From contig JAFIGG010000039.1 in the NCBI GenBank assembly GCA_020831485.1, forward strand, positions 1 to 33,237: a stretch of DNA of 33,237 bases, given 5' to 3'. The notes below the pieces were generated by a model, which was not told where the DNA came from, did not search any database, and saw only the letters and a program-made list of their open reading frames with translations. Origin of the DNA: Opitutales bacterium (GTDB lineage: Bacteria; Verrucomicrobiota; Verrucomicrobiia; Opitutales; Oceanipulchritudinaceae). The position numbers and the translations under genes were made by a program. Below, one piece after another: positions 6,388 through 15,264 of this stretch; the first letter of the stretch is position 1, and every line of letters begins with the position of its first letter.

Positions 6388-8676
6388 ATGCCCAAAGAAC
6401 CTCATCCACCCAGCTCGGTAACTCTGAATGTCGAAAACATGTCCTGCGCCTCCTGCGTTGCACGTGTCGAAAAAGCCTTTGCAGCGGTCGACGGCGTCGA
6501 ACGTGCCCAGGTAAACCTCGCCACAGGCAAGGCAAGCATACAGTTGAACAGAGAGGTCTCGATCGAACGCCTAATTGAAGCATCCACCCAGGCGGGCTAT
6601 CCCAGCAGGCCGGTAGAAGATAAAGGCGACCAGGACGACGGTGAAGCAACGCGCCAGCTCAGACGCTCGCTGCTGGTGGCGACTGGACTGACATTGCCGA
6701 TCTTCGTTCTGGATATGGGCAGCCACTTCATCCCTGCTTTCCATGACTGGCTGGCGCACACCGTCGGCACGCAGAACCTGTGGTATCTGTTTTTTGCATT
6801 GGCCAGTGTCGTGCAATTTGGTCCCGGGCTGCGTTTCTACCGCAAGGGCTGGCCCGCACTGTTGCGGGGTGGACCGGACATGAATTCGCTGGTCATGATC
6901 GGCACCAGTGCGGCCTGGGGGTATTCAGTGGTTGCGACCTTTGCAGCCGGAGTGTTGCCGGAAGGAACCGCCAACGTGTATTTCGAAGCCTCCGCGGTGA
7001 TCATTACCCTGGTGCTGCTCGGGCGCTATCTGGAAGCCATTGCCCGGGGCCGCACCAGCAGTGCCATCCGTAAACTTCTCAGTCTACAAGCCAAGAAGGC
7101 CAGGGTCTTACGCGACGGCAAGGAAGTCGAAATAGACATTGCCGAGGTTCGAATCGGCGAACTCCTCCGCGTGCGCCCGGGGGAGCGGATTCCAGTCGAT
7201 GGCGACATAGACGACGGTCAGTCATTCATCGACGAATCGATGATCAGCGGCGAACCCATCCCTGTCCAGAAAGGACCGGGTGATGAGGTCGTCGGTGGAA
7301 CCGTCAACCAATCAGGTAGCTTCACTTTTCGCGCCACCCGTATTGGCGATGATACGGTGCTGGCACAGATCATCCGCATGGTCGAAGAAGCCCAGGGCTC
7401 AAAACTTCCCATTCAGGCGCTGGTCGACCGCGTTACAGCTTACTTTGTTCCGGCCGTCATTGCTGCCGCACTTATCACATTTGGGATCTGGATGGGATTT
7501 GGGCCAACGCCAGCCCTAACCTTCGCCCTGGTGAATGCAGTTGCCGTGCTGATTATTGCCTGTCCCTGCGCGATGGGTCTGGCGACGCCAACCTCGATCA
7601 TGGTCGGCACGGGCAAAGCGGCCGAAAGCGGAATCCTGTTCCGGCGTGGCGATGCTCTACAGATGCTGCGCGACGCCGAGGTGATTGCCCTGGACAAAAC
7701 CGGAACACTGACGCTGGGACAGCCCCGCCTGACCGACTACGAAAGCGCCGAAGGGGAAGACCGGGATACCCTGCTCCAGCTCATTGCCTCCGTAGAGCGC
7801 TCCTCGGAACACCCGATCGCGCGGGCTATTGTTCGGGCTGCTGAAGACAAAGGATTGAGCCTGCATGACAGTTCTCAATTTGAGAGTTTAACCGGCCTCG
7901 GCATCCGTGCGCAAATTCAGGATCAGACACTTGAGATCGGTTCCGCAACACTGATGGGGGAACAATCCATTTCCACCGAGCGATTCGACGAAGCGGCGGA
8001 ACAGCATGCGAATGCCGGCAAATCCCTGCTCTATGTTGCCGTCGACGGCAAGTGCCGGGCCCTGCTGGCGGTCTCGGACCCCATTAAGGAAAGCACAGAC
8101 AAAGCCATCGCCCGCTTCCATGGCGAAGGGCTGAAAGTCGTCATGATTACCGGTGACAACGAACGCACGGCCAAAGCCATCGCCAGCGAGCTCAAAATCG
8201 ACGAGGTCATCGCCAACGTGAAGCCGGATGGCAAAGTTAAAGCCGTTCAGCAGCTGCAGCAAGGCGGTCGTAAAGTTGCCTTTGTCGGCGACGGCATCAA
8301 CGATGCCCCTGCCCTCGCCCAAGCCGACATCGGCATCGCGATTGGCAGCGGTACCGACATCGCCATCGAATCCGCCGAAGTTGTATTGATGTCCGATGAC
8401 CTCGGCAAGGTCAGCACCGCAATCGCCCTGTCCAAAGCGACCCTGCGCAATATCCGCCAGAATCTCTTCTGGGCTTTTGCCTACAACACTCTGTTGATTC
8501 CCGTTGCCGCCGGCGCGCTGTATCCGGCTTTTGGAATCCTGCTTTCACCTGTATTTGCGGCGGGGGCAATGGCCGCGTCCAGCGTTTGCGTTCTGGGCAA
8601 TGCGTTGAGGTTGAAGCGATTTCCGGTGGGTAAAAAAAAGGGGGCGGAGGACGCCTCGTCCGCCCGATACAATTGA
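6388..8676 (+). CDS. copA: Copper-exporting P1B-type ATPase CopA
   Basis: This 762-residue protein has the full P1B-1 layout. An N-terminal heavy-metal domain carries MSCASC (Cys20, Cys23). The actuator loop follows, with SGEP near 290. The metal-binding transmembrane motif CPC is at 392-394. The phosphorylation site DKTGT begins at Asp436, the P1B-specific HP is at 475-476, and GDGIND starts the hinge. YN in the seventh span and MAASS in the last span are the Cu(I) determinants. It should pump Cu(I) from cytoplasm to periplasm for copper tolerance or cuproenzyme supply. No copper regulator gene is adjacent. Its 3' end contains the terminator of the convergent NYN gene on the opposite strand. 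Confidence 0.95.
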   Translation: MPKEPHPPSSVTLNVENMSCASCVARVEKAFAAVDGVERAQVNLATGKASIQLNREVSIERLIEASTQAGYPSRPVEDKGDQDDGEATRQLRRSLLVATGLTLPIFVLDMGSHFIPAFHDWLAHTVGTQNLWYLFFALASVVQFGPGLRFYRKGWPALLRGGPDMNSLVMIGTSAAWGYSVVATFAAGVLPEGTANVYFEASAVIITLVLLGRYLEAIARGRTSSAIRKLLSLQAKKARVLRDGKEVEIDIAEVRIGELLRVRPGERIPVDGDIDDGQSFIDESMISGEPIPVQKGPGDEVVGGTVNQSGSFTFRATRIGDDTVLAQIIRMVEEAQGSKLPIQALVDRVTAYFVPAVIAAALITFGIWMGFGPTPALTFALVNAVAVLIIACPCAMGLATPTSIMVGTGKAAESGILFRRGDALQMLRDAEVIALDKTGTLTLGQPRLTDYESAEGEDRDTLLQLIASVERSSEHPIARAIVRAAEDKGLSLHDSSQFESLTGLGIRAQIQDQTLEIGSATLMGEQSISTERFDEAAEQHANAGKSLLYVAVDGKCRALLAVSDPIKESTDKAIARFHGEGLKVVMITGDNERTAKAIASELKIDEVIANVKPDGKVKAVQQLQQGGRKVAFVGDGINDAPALAQADIGIAIGSGTDIAIESAEVVLMSDDLGKVSTAIALSKATLRNIRQNLFWAFAYNTLLIPVAAGALYPAFGILLSPVFAAGAMAASSVCVLGNALRLKRFPVGKKKGAEDASSARYN
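8632..8665 (-). terminator. Intrinsic terminator of the NYN gene, inside copA
   Basis: On the minus strand GGGCGGA and TCCGCCC form a GC-rich 7-bp stem (within 8665-8641). It is followed at once by eight T residues (8639-8632). The site is 44-77 bp past the NYN gene stop and lies wholly in the last codons of copA. Confidence 0.75.
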
Positions 8677-8708
8677 CCGGCTTCCCCAGCATGAATGCGG
8701 GGGCTACT

Positions 8709-9194
8709 TTAAAGATCCGGCAAGCGGGATTTCCAATCGTCGCTGAGTGGTCCTGACTTTTTCCGCACGGTCCGGGTTTTCTGTGTAAGTCGGCGGCGGG
8801 CGGAATTCACTTCGTCCATAAACTGACCCGGAGACCAGGTTTGAGCTCCGTGGGACTCAACTGTTTGGGCAAGAGCCCGATCGCCGGTGACCACGGTCAA
8901 TTCGGCGGGGTTCGGCCAGCGGCAGACCCAGCGCTCAATGACCGTATCTGCGGAAATGCCCTTCGGGGCATAAGCCCAGGAGAGATGGGGTTCACTGGTT
9001 GGATGGTGCCAATCGATGGTTTCACCCTTGCCGTCAATCACCAGAGAAACGGGCAGTCCATCCAGATCGTGAAAGACCCTCGCCTCCTGTGTCAGTTGAT
9101 CCAGGGCCGCATCAAAATTATGCGCCATCAGCTCCCGGTAATCCGGGCTGGCATGGAGCAGGTTACAGGCATCCAATATCAAAGTTTTGTTCAT
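8709..9194 (-). CDS. NYN-domain protein (YacP/Rae1-like ribonuclease fold)
   Basis: The 161-residue protein opens TLILDACNLLH, the first acidic strand of NYN/PIN-like nucleases with Asp8. It continues with LPVSLVIDGKGE and, later, LTVVTGDRALAQTVESHGA, a typical NYN block with a conserved Asp after TGD. Bacillus YacP (Rae1) is a ribosome-associated endoribonuclease, so an RNA-cleaving role is reasonable but unproven here. The C-terminal 25 residues are basic (ARRRLTQKTRTVRKK) and could contact RNA. It converges on copA and has a good terminator inside that gene. An mscS-type gene starts the same strand upstream with a 32-bp gap, so the two may be co-transcribed. Confidence 0.82.
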   Translation of the reverse strand: MNKTLILDACNLLHASPDYRELMAHNFDAALDQLTQEARVFHDLDGLPVSLVIDGKGETIDWHHPTSEPHLSWAYAPKGISADTVIERWVCRWPNPAELTVVTGDRALAQTVESHGAQTWSPGQFMDEVNSARRRLTQKTRTVRKKSGPLSDDWKSRLPDL

Positions 9195-9226
9195 GCCTGC
9201 ATCTCTCTCAATTTACATCATTTCAC

Positions 9227-10369
9227 TCAGCGAAGCTCGGCGCCCATTTCAGGCGGCAGCTCTTTCAGATCCTGAATGGGGGAAGCCGATTGAATCGGCC
9301 GCCGTTTGTCGCCCGCCAGATAGAGGGTCTGGGAAGGAAATGCAAAATCAATGCCTTCTTCATTAAAGAGGGAAAGGATCGCCTTGTTGAAGCGCTGAGT
9401 AAAAGCCAGGTAATCCACAAACACCGGTGGATGGTACCAATAGATCACAATGATGTTCAGCGAATCGGCATTGAAGTCATTGAAGAAAATCCGCGGCGGA
9501 AACTTTTCATCGAAGCCCTCATGGTTGTCCAGCTGCTCGCGGATAATCTCCAGTGCCCGGTCCACTTTCTCCGGAGGCGTATCGTAAGTGATCGTAATGT
9601 TCAGCAAGCGGCGGATATAAGGGCGCTTGGAAATGTTGGTGATGCTCTTGTTGGCCAGCTCTCCATTGGGAACAGTGATCAGGTGCCCTTCAAGGTTGCG
9701 GACTTTAGTGGACCGGAATCCGACACTCTCGATAAAACCATCGATTGCATCCACGTTGATACGGTCACCAACTTCAAAAGGCCTGTCGGCAAAAATCACC
9801 ACCGAACCGAAAAGGTGCTTAATTGAGTCCTGAGCGGCCAAGGCAAGAGCCAGGCCACCAATTCCAAGACCCGCGAGCACGGAGGAAATGGGCCGGTCAC
9901 TGAGAATCTGAGCAATTTGAACAATGGCCAGTATGACGATGGCAATCCGCAGACTGGATTCCATAATCGGCGCCAGCATATCCGTGAGCTTGGACTGCTG
10001 TTTGGCAGACCAGCGGCGATACACCTTGGACGGCACATCAACCAGGCGAAAGAGCACAACCGCAATGGCGATCGTCGCCAGAATGGCGGTACCTTCATCA
10101 GCCAGAGACCGTACACGGGGAGGCATCTGGATAAATAATAAGCCGATCCGAATACCAACGACGATGCCTGGGAGCACCAGCGAGCGCGCCAGAGCAGTGA
10201 CCGATGTCCCCAGCAACTCACGCCCTTTTGCGATCAAATGATTCCCGGCCTTAGCCAGGAAATAGGCGCCCACCTTAGCTACCAGCCAACCGAGCATGAT
10301 CGCAAATGCCAAGCCACCGAAGCGCCACAGCTCAACTCCCAACAACGTCATATGAGTCCACTCGTCCAT
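9227..10369 (-). CDS. Small-conductance mechanosensitive channel (MscS family)
   Basis: A 380-residue protein with several N-terminal membrane spans (about residues 12-32, 62-80, 88-108 and 138-160). The pore helix and beta domain follow, seen as GLGIGGLALALAAQDSIKHL and then PFEVGDRI and VPNGELANKSI. These blocks are characteristic of MscS. The channel opens on membrane tension and releases solutes in osmotic downshock. The C-terminus is short, with no cyclic-nucleotide or RCK domain. It sits at the downstream end of the folC run, 51 bp after the folC stop. Confidence 0.92.
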   Translation of the reverse strand: MDEWTHMTLLGVELWRFGGLAFAIMLGWLVAKVGAYFLAKAGNHLIAKGRELLGTSVTALARSLVLPGIVVGIRIGLLFIQMPPRVRSLADEGTAILATIAIAVVLFRLVDVPSKVYRRWSAKQQSKLTDMLAPIMESSLRIAIVILAIVQIAQILSDRPISSVLAGLGIGGLALALAAQDSIKHLFGSVVIFADRPFEVGDRINVDAIDGFIESVGFRSTKVRNLEGHLITVPNGELANKSITNISKRPYIRRLLNITITYDTPPEKVDRALEIIREQLDNHEGFDEKFPPRIFFNDFNADSLNIIVIYWYHPPVFVDYLAFTQRFNKAILSLFNEEGIDFAFPSQTLYLAGDKRRPIQSASPIQDLKELPPEMGAELR

Positions 10370-10420
10370 GATCTGTCAAATAAAGCTAAAATGATACCAA
10401 AGCCGCCGCAATTGAGGCAT

Positions 10421-11716
10421 TCAATCCTGTAAGGTCTCCTCACCGACCGGAACTTCATGGTAAAGGGCCTCCATAATCTCGCCGATCAGATAAATGGAAC
10501 CAGTGGCGACCACGGTCTCGCCGGCCTCGCCGACCACACACTCGCCAGGGGCGGGAAAGAGCTCCCGTATCTTTGCCTTTATAATGCGGCCTTCAAATTC
10601 GGGAGGAATCCAGGTCAGCAATTCCTCCTCGGAACAGGCACGCGGCTGATTGGGCCGCAGCAAATAGATCTCACGCGCATAGCGGGCGACTATCGGCATC
10701 AGTGATTGAGCGCGGTGATTGCCAAGGGTTCCGGCCAGAATCACAGGACGCACCCCTGTTTGAGCAATCAGACGCTTCAGGTTCGCTTCAAGAAAAACAG
10801 CCCCCTCGGGATTGTGCGATGCGTCTAGGATCAGCTGTTTTGAGCCAACGGCATGGGTTTCCCAGCGCCCGGACCAACTGACGTCGAGCAAGGCCTCGTG
10901 GATTTGCGCATCGGACACCGGCAGGCGTTCCCTCAGGACCTCAGCAGCCAAGGTAGCGGCAGCCGCGTTAAAACGCTGGTAATCGCCCGGCAAAGCTGTT
11001 TCAGGCATAGAGTCCAAATTCGGCCCAAAGCGCTCATGAATGGAATGGACCACGCTCCCACGCTCCGCCGCAATCCGGCGGATCACCGCCTCGGCTGCCG
11101 GTGGCAGATGCCCAATCACCAAAGGTTTGCCAGCTTTGATGATGCCAGCTTTTTCGGCGGCAATGGCCTCGATCGTATCCCCAAGAATATCAACATGGTC
11201 GAGGCTGATCGACGTAATGATCGAGATCGCTGGATCCACCACATTGGTTGCGTCCAGCCGTCCTCCCAAACCGGTTTCGAGCATGGCCACATCCACTGCG
11301 GCCTCCTCGAAACGCAGCAAGGCCATTGAAGTCATGAATTCAAAAAAGGTCGGGTGGTAGCCCGGCTCACGAGTCTCAATAGTTTCGGCAATCGGGCGCA
11401 ACTTGCGGGTAAAATCCATGACCTGCTGCTGGCTCAGAGGAACCCGATCCACTTGCACCCGTTCGCCTTGGAAAACCAGGTGCGGAGAAGTGAACAGGCC
11501 GGTCCTCTGCCCCGCCCTGCGGTAGATTGCCTCCAACAGGGCACAGGTGGACCCCTTGCCATTGGTGCCGGCCACATGAATGATTGGATGGCGCCCTGTA
11601 GGAACGCCCAGGGCATCCACCATGCGCTGCATGCGTTCGATGCCGTAATTCGCGCCCCGATGCTTGAGGCCGTACAGGTAGGCCTTAACTTCCGCGTAAT
11701 CCGCTAATGATGACAT
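10421..11716 (-). CDS. folC: Folylpolyglutamate/dihydrofolate synthase FolC
   Basis: A 431-residue Mur-ligase-like enzyme. HVAGTNGKGSTCALLE near residues 46-61 is the ATP-binding P-loop of FolC, and TSPHLVFQGERVQVD is the FolC signature. ETGLGGRLDATNVV and SLDHVDILG follow in the expected order, then ILDASHNPEGA. It joins L-glutamate to dihydropteroate and extends the glutamate tail of folates in the cytoplasm. Whether both activities are present cannot be told from sequence. accD lies 35 bp upstream on the same strand, the same accD-folC order known from many bacteria. Confidence 0.95.
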   Translation of the reverse strand: MSSLADYAEVKAYLYGLKHRGANYGIERMQRMVDALGVPTGRHPIIHVAGTNGKGSTCALLEAIYRRAGQRTGLFTSPHLVFQGERVQVDRVPLSQQQVMDFTRKLRPIAETIETREPGYHPTFFEFMTSMALLRFEEAAVDVAMLETGLGGRLDATNVVDPAISIITSISLDHVDILGDTIEAIAAEKAGIIKAGKPLVIGHLPPAAEAVIRRIAAERGSVVHSIHERFGPNLDSMPETALPGDYQRFNAAAATLAAEVLRERLPVSDAQIHEALLDVSWSGRWETHAVGSKQLILDASHNPEGAVFLEANLKRLIAQTGVRPVILAGTLGNHRAQSLMPIVARYAREIYLLRPNQPRACSEEELLTWIPPEFEGRIIKAKIRELFPAPGECVVGEAGETVVATGSIYLIGEIMEALYHEVPVGEETLQD

Positions 11717-11751
11717 AAATGGATAGGTGCGCCGGATACAGTGCTTCGGAA

Positions 11752-12609
11752 TCAGGCCTCGAGCGGTTTCCCCGCAAAGGCCTTCAGAAAATGGATAATG
11801 CGGGGACGCAGCTGGTGTCGGTGGACAATCTGATCAACGAGCCCCCGATCCAGCAGGAATTCGGATTTCTGAAAGCCGGGGGGCAATTCCTGATTGGTGC
11901 CCTCTTTGATGACCCGCGGTCCGGCAAAACAAATCAGCGCTTCAGGCTCTGCGAGGATGACGTCACCCAAAGTCGCAAAACTAGCGGTCACGCCACCGGT
12001 AGTCGGATGCGTCAGCACAGAAACGAAGGGCAGCCCAGCCTCTCTCAGGCGTCCCAGGGCGGCACTGGTTTTGGCCATCTGCATGAGGCTGTAAATGCCC
12101 TCCTGCATACGCGCTCCACCGGATGCGCTGACAATGATGACCGGCAGTTTCAATTCGATGGCCCGCTCAATCGCGCGGGTAATCTTTTCCCCCACCACGG
12201 AACCCATCGATGCTCCGCCAAATCGAAAGTCCATTACCGCAAGGCTCACGCCCATCCCAGCCATCTTGCCCAAACCGCTGACCACAGCATCCTTCAGGCC
12301 GGTCTTGCGCTTGTATTCCTTAAGCCGGTCGGCATAGGCCTTTTTATCGACAAAACCCAAAATATCCACCGATTCCAAATCCCGGTCCTTTTCCTCCCAG
12401 GTTCCCTCATCGATCAAGGACTGAATCCGCAGGTCGGAGGCCAAGGGGAAGTGGTAGTCGCTCTTCGGAACCACCATCCAGTTCTTCTTCAGCTCACGCG
12501 AATATACGAGTTCGCCGGATTTCGGGCAGCGGGTGTAGAGATCCTTCGGGATGTCCTTCTTGCGCGGCGCAGTGATGGTTGAATAAGTTGGCTTAGAAAA
12601 AAATGGCAT
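11752..12609 (-). CDS. accD: Acetyl-CoA carboxylase carboxyltransferase subunit beta, degenerate zinc ribbon
   Basis: The 285-residue protein carries the carboxyltransferase core: [28 protein letters not shown] and [13 protein letters not shown]. These bind carboxybiotin and acetyl-CoA, and with AccA it makes malonyl-CoA for fatty-acid synthesis. The N-terminal zinc ribbon normally has two CxxC pairs. Here the first is Cys28-Pro-Lys-Ser31 and the second is Val47-Pro-Lys-Ser50, so three of four ligands are gone, although the surrounding sequence aligns. The ribbon therefore cannot bind zinc in the usual way. I chose ATG 12609 (MPFFSK) over an upstream codon at 12636, because AccD proteins usually begin near the ribbon. 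accA is not in the window. Confidence 0.95.
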   Translation of the reverse strand: MPFFSKPTYSTITAPRKKDIPKDLYTRCPKSGELVYSRELKKNWMVVPKSDYHFPLASDLRIQSLIDEGTWEEKDRDLESVDILGFVDKKAYADRLKEYKRKTGLKDAVVSGLGKMAGMGVSLAVMDFRFGGASMGSVVGEKITRAIERAIELKLPVIIVSASGGARMQEGIYSLMQMAKTSAALGRLREAGLPFVSVLTHPTTGGVTASFATLGDVILAEPEALICFAGPRVIKEGTNQELPPGFQKSEFLLDRGLVDQIVHRHQLRPRIIHFLKAFAGKPLEA

Positions 12610-12642
12610 AACGTTGATGACGGTTAGCGATCCCAAACATGC

Positions 12643-13389
12643 TCATCCGTGGGCGAGAGTAAAGACTTTGAGTTGTTTTCCACCCGCGGCCGCCAAAGTT
12701 CGGGCACAGGCATTCAACGTGGATCCCGTGGTCAATACATCGTCCACAATCAGAAATGTTTGGTCCGCATCCAAGACGGCTTTTGGATGAATGGCAAAGG
12801 CATTTTTCATGTTCTCCCGGCGCTCGTCAGCCCCCAGCCGTGTCTGGGTTTCCGTATCCCGGCTGCGGAGGAGACAGGGATTGAAACGGGCATCGGGAAG
12901 AAAGCCGACCAGCTGCCGCGCAATCCAATCGCTCTGATTGTAGCCGCGCTCCCGCTCCCGCCGGGGATGCAGGGGCACAGGCACGACCTGAAGGGCACCC
13001 TGGCGCAGCAACCAGGGCTCGCAGGCGTGCAGCATCAGCTGAAGATCGGGCCCGAGAAAGGTGCCGTTCTGATACTTCAGGCTGTGAATGAAGGTAGCCC
13101 CCGCTCCGCGGTGCAGAAACAGGGAGCGGCCACCATCGAAAATAGGATTCAAATCGCGGCATTTGGGACAGTGTCGACTGCTTACCATCTGGCCCCAGAA
13201 TGGGTAGCCGCAGGTGATGCAACTGGGATCCCGAATATATTCCACACTGGCCCGACAATGGGCACAAAGGTAAGCGAACTGCCCAAACTCGACCGGTGCC
13301 GCACAATGAATGCAATGGCGTGGAAAAAACAGGTCCAAGCCCCATCGCAGGCAGTGATTGAAGACCCTCCGATCCACCGTTCGAGTCAA
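12643..13389 (-). CDS. ComF-family phosphoribosyltransferase-like protein
   Basis: A 248-residue protein with an N-terminal cysteine-rich region of CxxC pairs (HCIHC, CAHC, CITC, HCPKC) likely to bind zinc. The C-terminal PRTase domain carries LIVDDVLTTGST as its PRPP loop. It also has the ComF-typical RGYNQSDWIA and RSRDTETQTRLGADERREN. In naturally competent bacteria ComF acts in DNA uptake at the inner side of the membrane; elsewhere the role is unclear. The likely start is TTG at 13389, overlapping the upstream TGA as TTGA; an alternative is GTG at 13377. No in-frame ATG precedes the conserved region, so coupling with the CPBP gene seems needed for expression. Confidence 0.9.
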   Translation of the reverse strand: MTRTVDRRVFNHCLRWGLDLFFPRHCIHCAAPVEFGQFAYLCAHCRASVEYIRDPSCITCGYPFWGQMVSSRHCPKCRDLNPIFDGGRSLFLHRGAGATFIHSLKYQNGTFLGPDLQLMLHACEPWLLRQGALQVVPVPLHPRRERERGYNQSDWIARQLVGFLPDARFNPCLLRSRDTETQTRLGADERRENMKNAFAIHPKAVLDADQTFLIVDDVLTTGSTLNACARTLAAAGGKQLKVFTLAHG

Positions 13390-14360
13390 TGCACGGAAAC
13401 GGGTTTACTCGCCGGTGGAAGCGCAAGCCAAACGATGACCGCCAGCAGGATGAAGATGGGCAGTATGCCATCCACCACTCCGCGACTGCCAACCCAAACC
13501 GTAGCCGGACTCTCTGCGACCACGACCCAATCACCCCAGAGGCCCCGCACAGTCACCCAACCGGCGTGCAAACCCATACAGGCGGCCAGGTTGCGGGTCC
13601 GCAGGAAAACGAGGTTCAGGAGAATTCCGGCCAGCAGCAAATTGACAAAATGGAACAACTCGAAGGTGTAAATAAAGCTAAAGACACCCATGCCTGCGAC
13701 CTCCAGGCCCGACCAGAGCCCGACCTCGGCATCGCGGTCCCAGGGCACTCGCTTAAAGTGCACGATCGCAAAGACAAATGCGCTCAGCAAAATAGCCGTC
13801 CAGCGGGCAAAGGCGGTCCAGAAAATACGCAGCAACATGCCCCGAAATATAGCCTCCTCCAACCAGCTCAAGAGCGATGCGGCTAGAACAGCAGCGAGCA
13901 GCGCCTGCAGCAAGCCCGGAAACGCTCTCGGCAGTTGCCACTGCAGATCCAGGAAAACAAACTGCAAGGGCAACATCAGCCCCAGCATAATCACTCCAGC
14001 CGCGAAGGCCCACAGGAATTGACGGGTTCCATTGCGACTCCAGTCAAAGCCAAAGCGTCCCCACAAGCCACAGTACCGGATGAGCCAAAGCACCGCGACT
14101 GCTGTAGCCAGCATACGAACCCGGTCGACATATCGGTCAAAGGGCTTGGAATGCAGGTAGGCCCACAACGACTCCTCGCCCCCGCGTTCCGCAAGCCAGC
14201 CGACCAGCGCATACAAGGGCGGTGCCAACAATCCAGCCAGCAGAAAGGCCCCCAGATAGACGCCGGCGAACCAGAGCAGACCCCGGTAGCTGTATTTCCC
14301 TTCGCGCAGCCCAAAGAGCTTCAGAGCAGGAACCGCTGTGTCTGGATTGGAATCGGACAT
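13386..14360 (-). CDS. CPBP-family intramembrane metalloprotease
   Basis: A 324-residue protein with about eight hydrophobic segments. EEAIFRG gives the glutamate pair of motif 1 (EExxxR) of the CPBP (Rce1/Abi) family, FAIVHF gives the FxxxH motif and GLHAGW a later conserved His. Family members cleave prenylated proteins or bacteriocin-related peptides in the membrane, but most bacterial ones have no known substrate. It ends by overlapping the comF start. A GT26 glycosyltransferase lies 31 bp upstream on the same strand. No immunity or peptide gene is beside it, so a bacteriocin role is not supported. Confidence 0.88.
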   Translation of the reverse strand: MSDSNPDTAVPALKLFGLREGKYSYRGLLWFAGVYLGAFLLAGLLAPPLYALVGWLAERGGEESLWAYLHSKPFDRYVDRVRMLATAVAVLWLIRYCGLWGRFGFDWSRNGTRQFLWAFAAGVIMLGLMLPLQFVFLDLQWQLPRAFPGLLQALLAAVLAASLLSWLEEAIFRGMLLRIFWTAFARWTAILLSAFVFAIVHFKRVPWDRDAEVGLWSGLEVAGMGVFSFIYTFELFHFVNLLLAGILLNLVFLRTRNLAACMGLHAGWVTVRGLWGDWVVVAESPATVWVGSRGVVDGILPIFILLAVIVWLALPPASKPVSVH

Positions 14361-14391
14361 AACGAGCAGGAAATAACTTAATTTTAATTAG

Positions 14392-15132
14392 TCAAACACA
14401 GGTTCGCAGCATTTGTGCAAAAAGCCGGAAGGCACGGATGTAGCGTCGCCCATAGATCCGTGGATGCGAAAATATCCGCAGCAACCAGCCCAGGAACATG
14501 CGGTCGGCCCACCATGGAATCCGCACCTGACTGCCGGTGACAAAAGCCATTGCTGCACCCGTGCAGACAATTGCGTGCGGGCCCTCCAAGTTGGATTTCA
14601 GCCAAGCTCCAAGAGGCTCCTGAACACCGCCGCCAACTTGAATCAAAACCCAGTGCACCGGCCGCTGGCGCAGGCGCTCCAAAAGAATGGGATCCCAAGC
14701 CTCACCGTCTTCATACATCGGTGCGATGTAAATAGCTTCATCCGGCAGTGGCTGGCCATGTGCCTGCATGTAAGCGCGCCAGCGATTGGCCTCAGCCACA
14801 GACGGCAGCACCCACAAACTGTCGCCTGCCCAGTCAATGCCTTTGGAAGCAATCAGATGATCGAAGAAGGCGTATCCGGAAAGCCTGGGCAACCACTCTC
14901 CCGTCATCAGAGCCCAACCCAAAACCAGCGCACCGCTGTCGATAAGTACAAGATCCGCATCCCGCAAAGCCTCGGCATAGAGAGGAAACCGATCCACCTC
15001 TGCCAAGCCCGGTCCGGACGGCGCCACCAGAAGCCCTCCCCGCTGCCGAAGGCGGTCCACGGCCATCGCCGCATTGCCGCGGAAGAAGGACAACCCGAAG
15101 GGCCTGGGAAGCTCTGAAGACGATTCGCACAT
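14392..15132 (-). CDS. WecB/TagA/CpsF family glycosyltransferase (GT26)
   Basis: The 246-residue sequence ends with CTGAAMAFVTGSQVRIPWWADRM and then WLLRIFSHPR, the GT26 C-terminal block (usual form GAxxDFxxG...PxWxxxxGLEWxxRL). An SGAL segment near residues 66-69 and IQVGGGVQEP fit the nucleotide-sugar site. These enzymes add N-acetylmannosaminuronic acid or related sugars during surface polysaccharide synthesis. Acceptor and donor are unknown here. The typical Asp of the DF motif appears replaced (AAMAF), so substrate use may differ. It is the first gene of the minus run and faces radC across 132 bp. Confidence 0.82.
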   Translation of the reverse strand: MCESSSELPRPFGLSFFRGNAAMAVDRLRQRGGLLVAPSGPGLAEVDRFPLYAEALRDADLVLIDSGALVLGWALMTGEWLPRLSGYAFFDHLIASKGIDWAGDSLWVLPSVAEANRWRAYMQAHGQPLPDEAIYIAPMYEDGEAWDPILLERLRQRPVHWVLIQVGGGVQEPLGAWLKSNLEGPHAIVCTGAAMAFVTGSQVRIPWWADRMFLGWLLRIFSHPRIYGRRYIRAFRLFAQMLRTCV

Positions 15133-15239
15133 GTCCCACCATCATTTGCATCAGCCTTCCAACGGACAATGTTAATTTTCCCGGAATATCTAGCTTGATC
15201 CAAATAAAAATAACGTTTTAAAGATTATTGAAAATTATC

Positions 15240-15257
15240 GAAATCGGGATCGATTTC
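15240..15257. promoter_or_regulatory. Inverted repeat in the divergent GT26/radC promoter region
   Basis: GAAATCG (15240-15246) and CGATTTC (15251-15257) pair around GGAT. Outer ATTGAAA and TTTCAAT blocks give an alternative pairing. The repeat ends 7 bp before the radC ATG. The surrounding 15133-15264 is clearly more AT-rich than its neighbours and must hold promoters for both directions. TTGATC with TTAAAG 17 bp later is a weak candidate for radC. Confidence 0.4.
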
Positions 15258-15264
15258 AATTCTA

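Noticed and set aside
11719-12582. Long plus-strand open frame of 287 codons opposite accD
   Set aside because: It lies antisense to a clearly conserved gene, has no family features and an odd composition (many His, Gln, Arg). It is a by-product of accD codon use.
12649-13671. Plus-strand open frame of 340 codons opposite comF and the CPBP gene
   Set aside because: It runs across the junction of two real minus-strand genes and shows no recognisable domain.
13386-14360. Bacteriocin immunity or abortive infection role for the CPBP protease
   Set aside because: No peptide, exporter or toxin gene lies beside it; neighbours are comF and a glycosyltransferase.
14384-14698. Small minus-strand open frame within the GT26 gene
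   Set aside because: It is an alternative frame of the glycosyltransferase sequence and has no support of its own.
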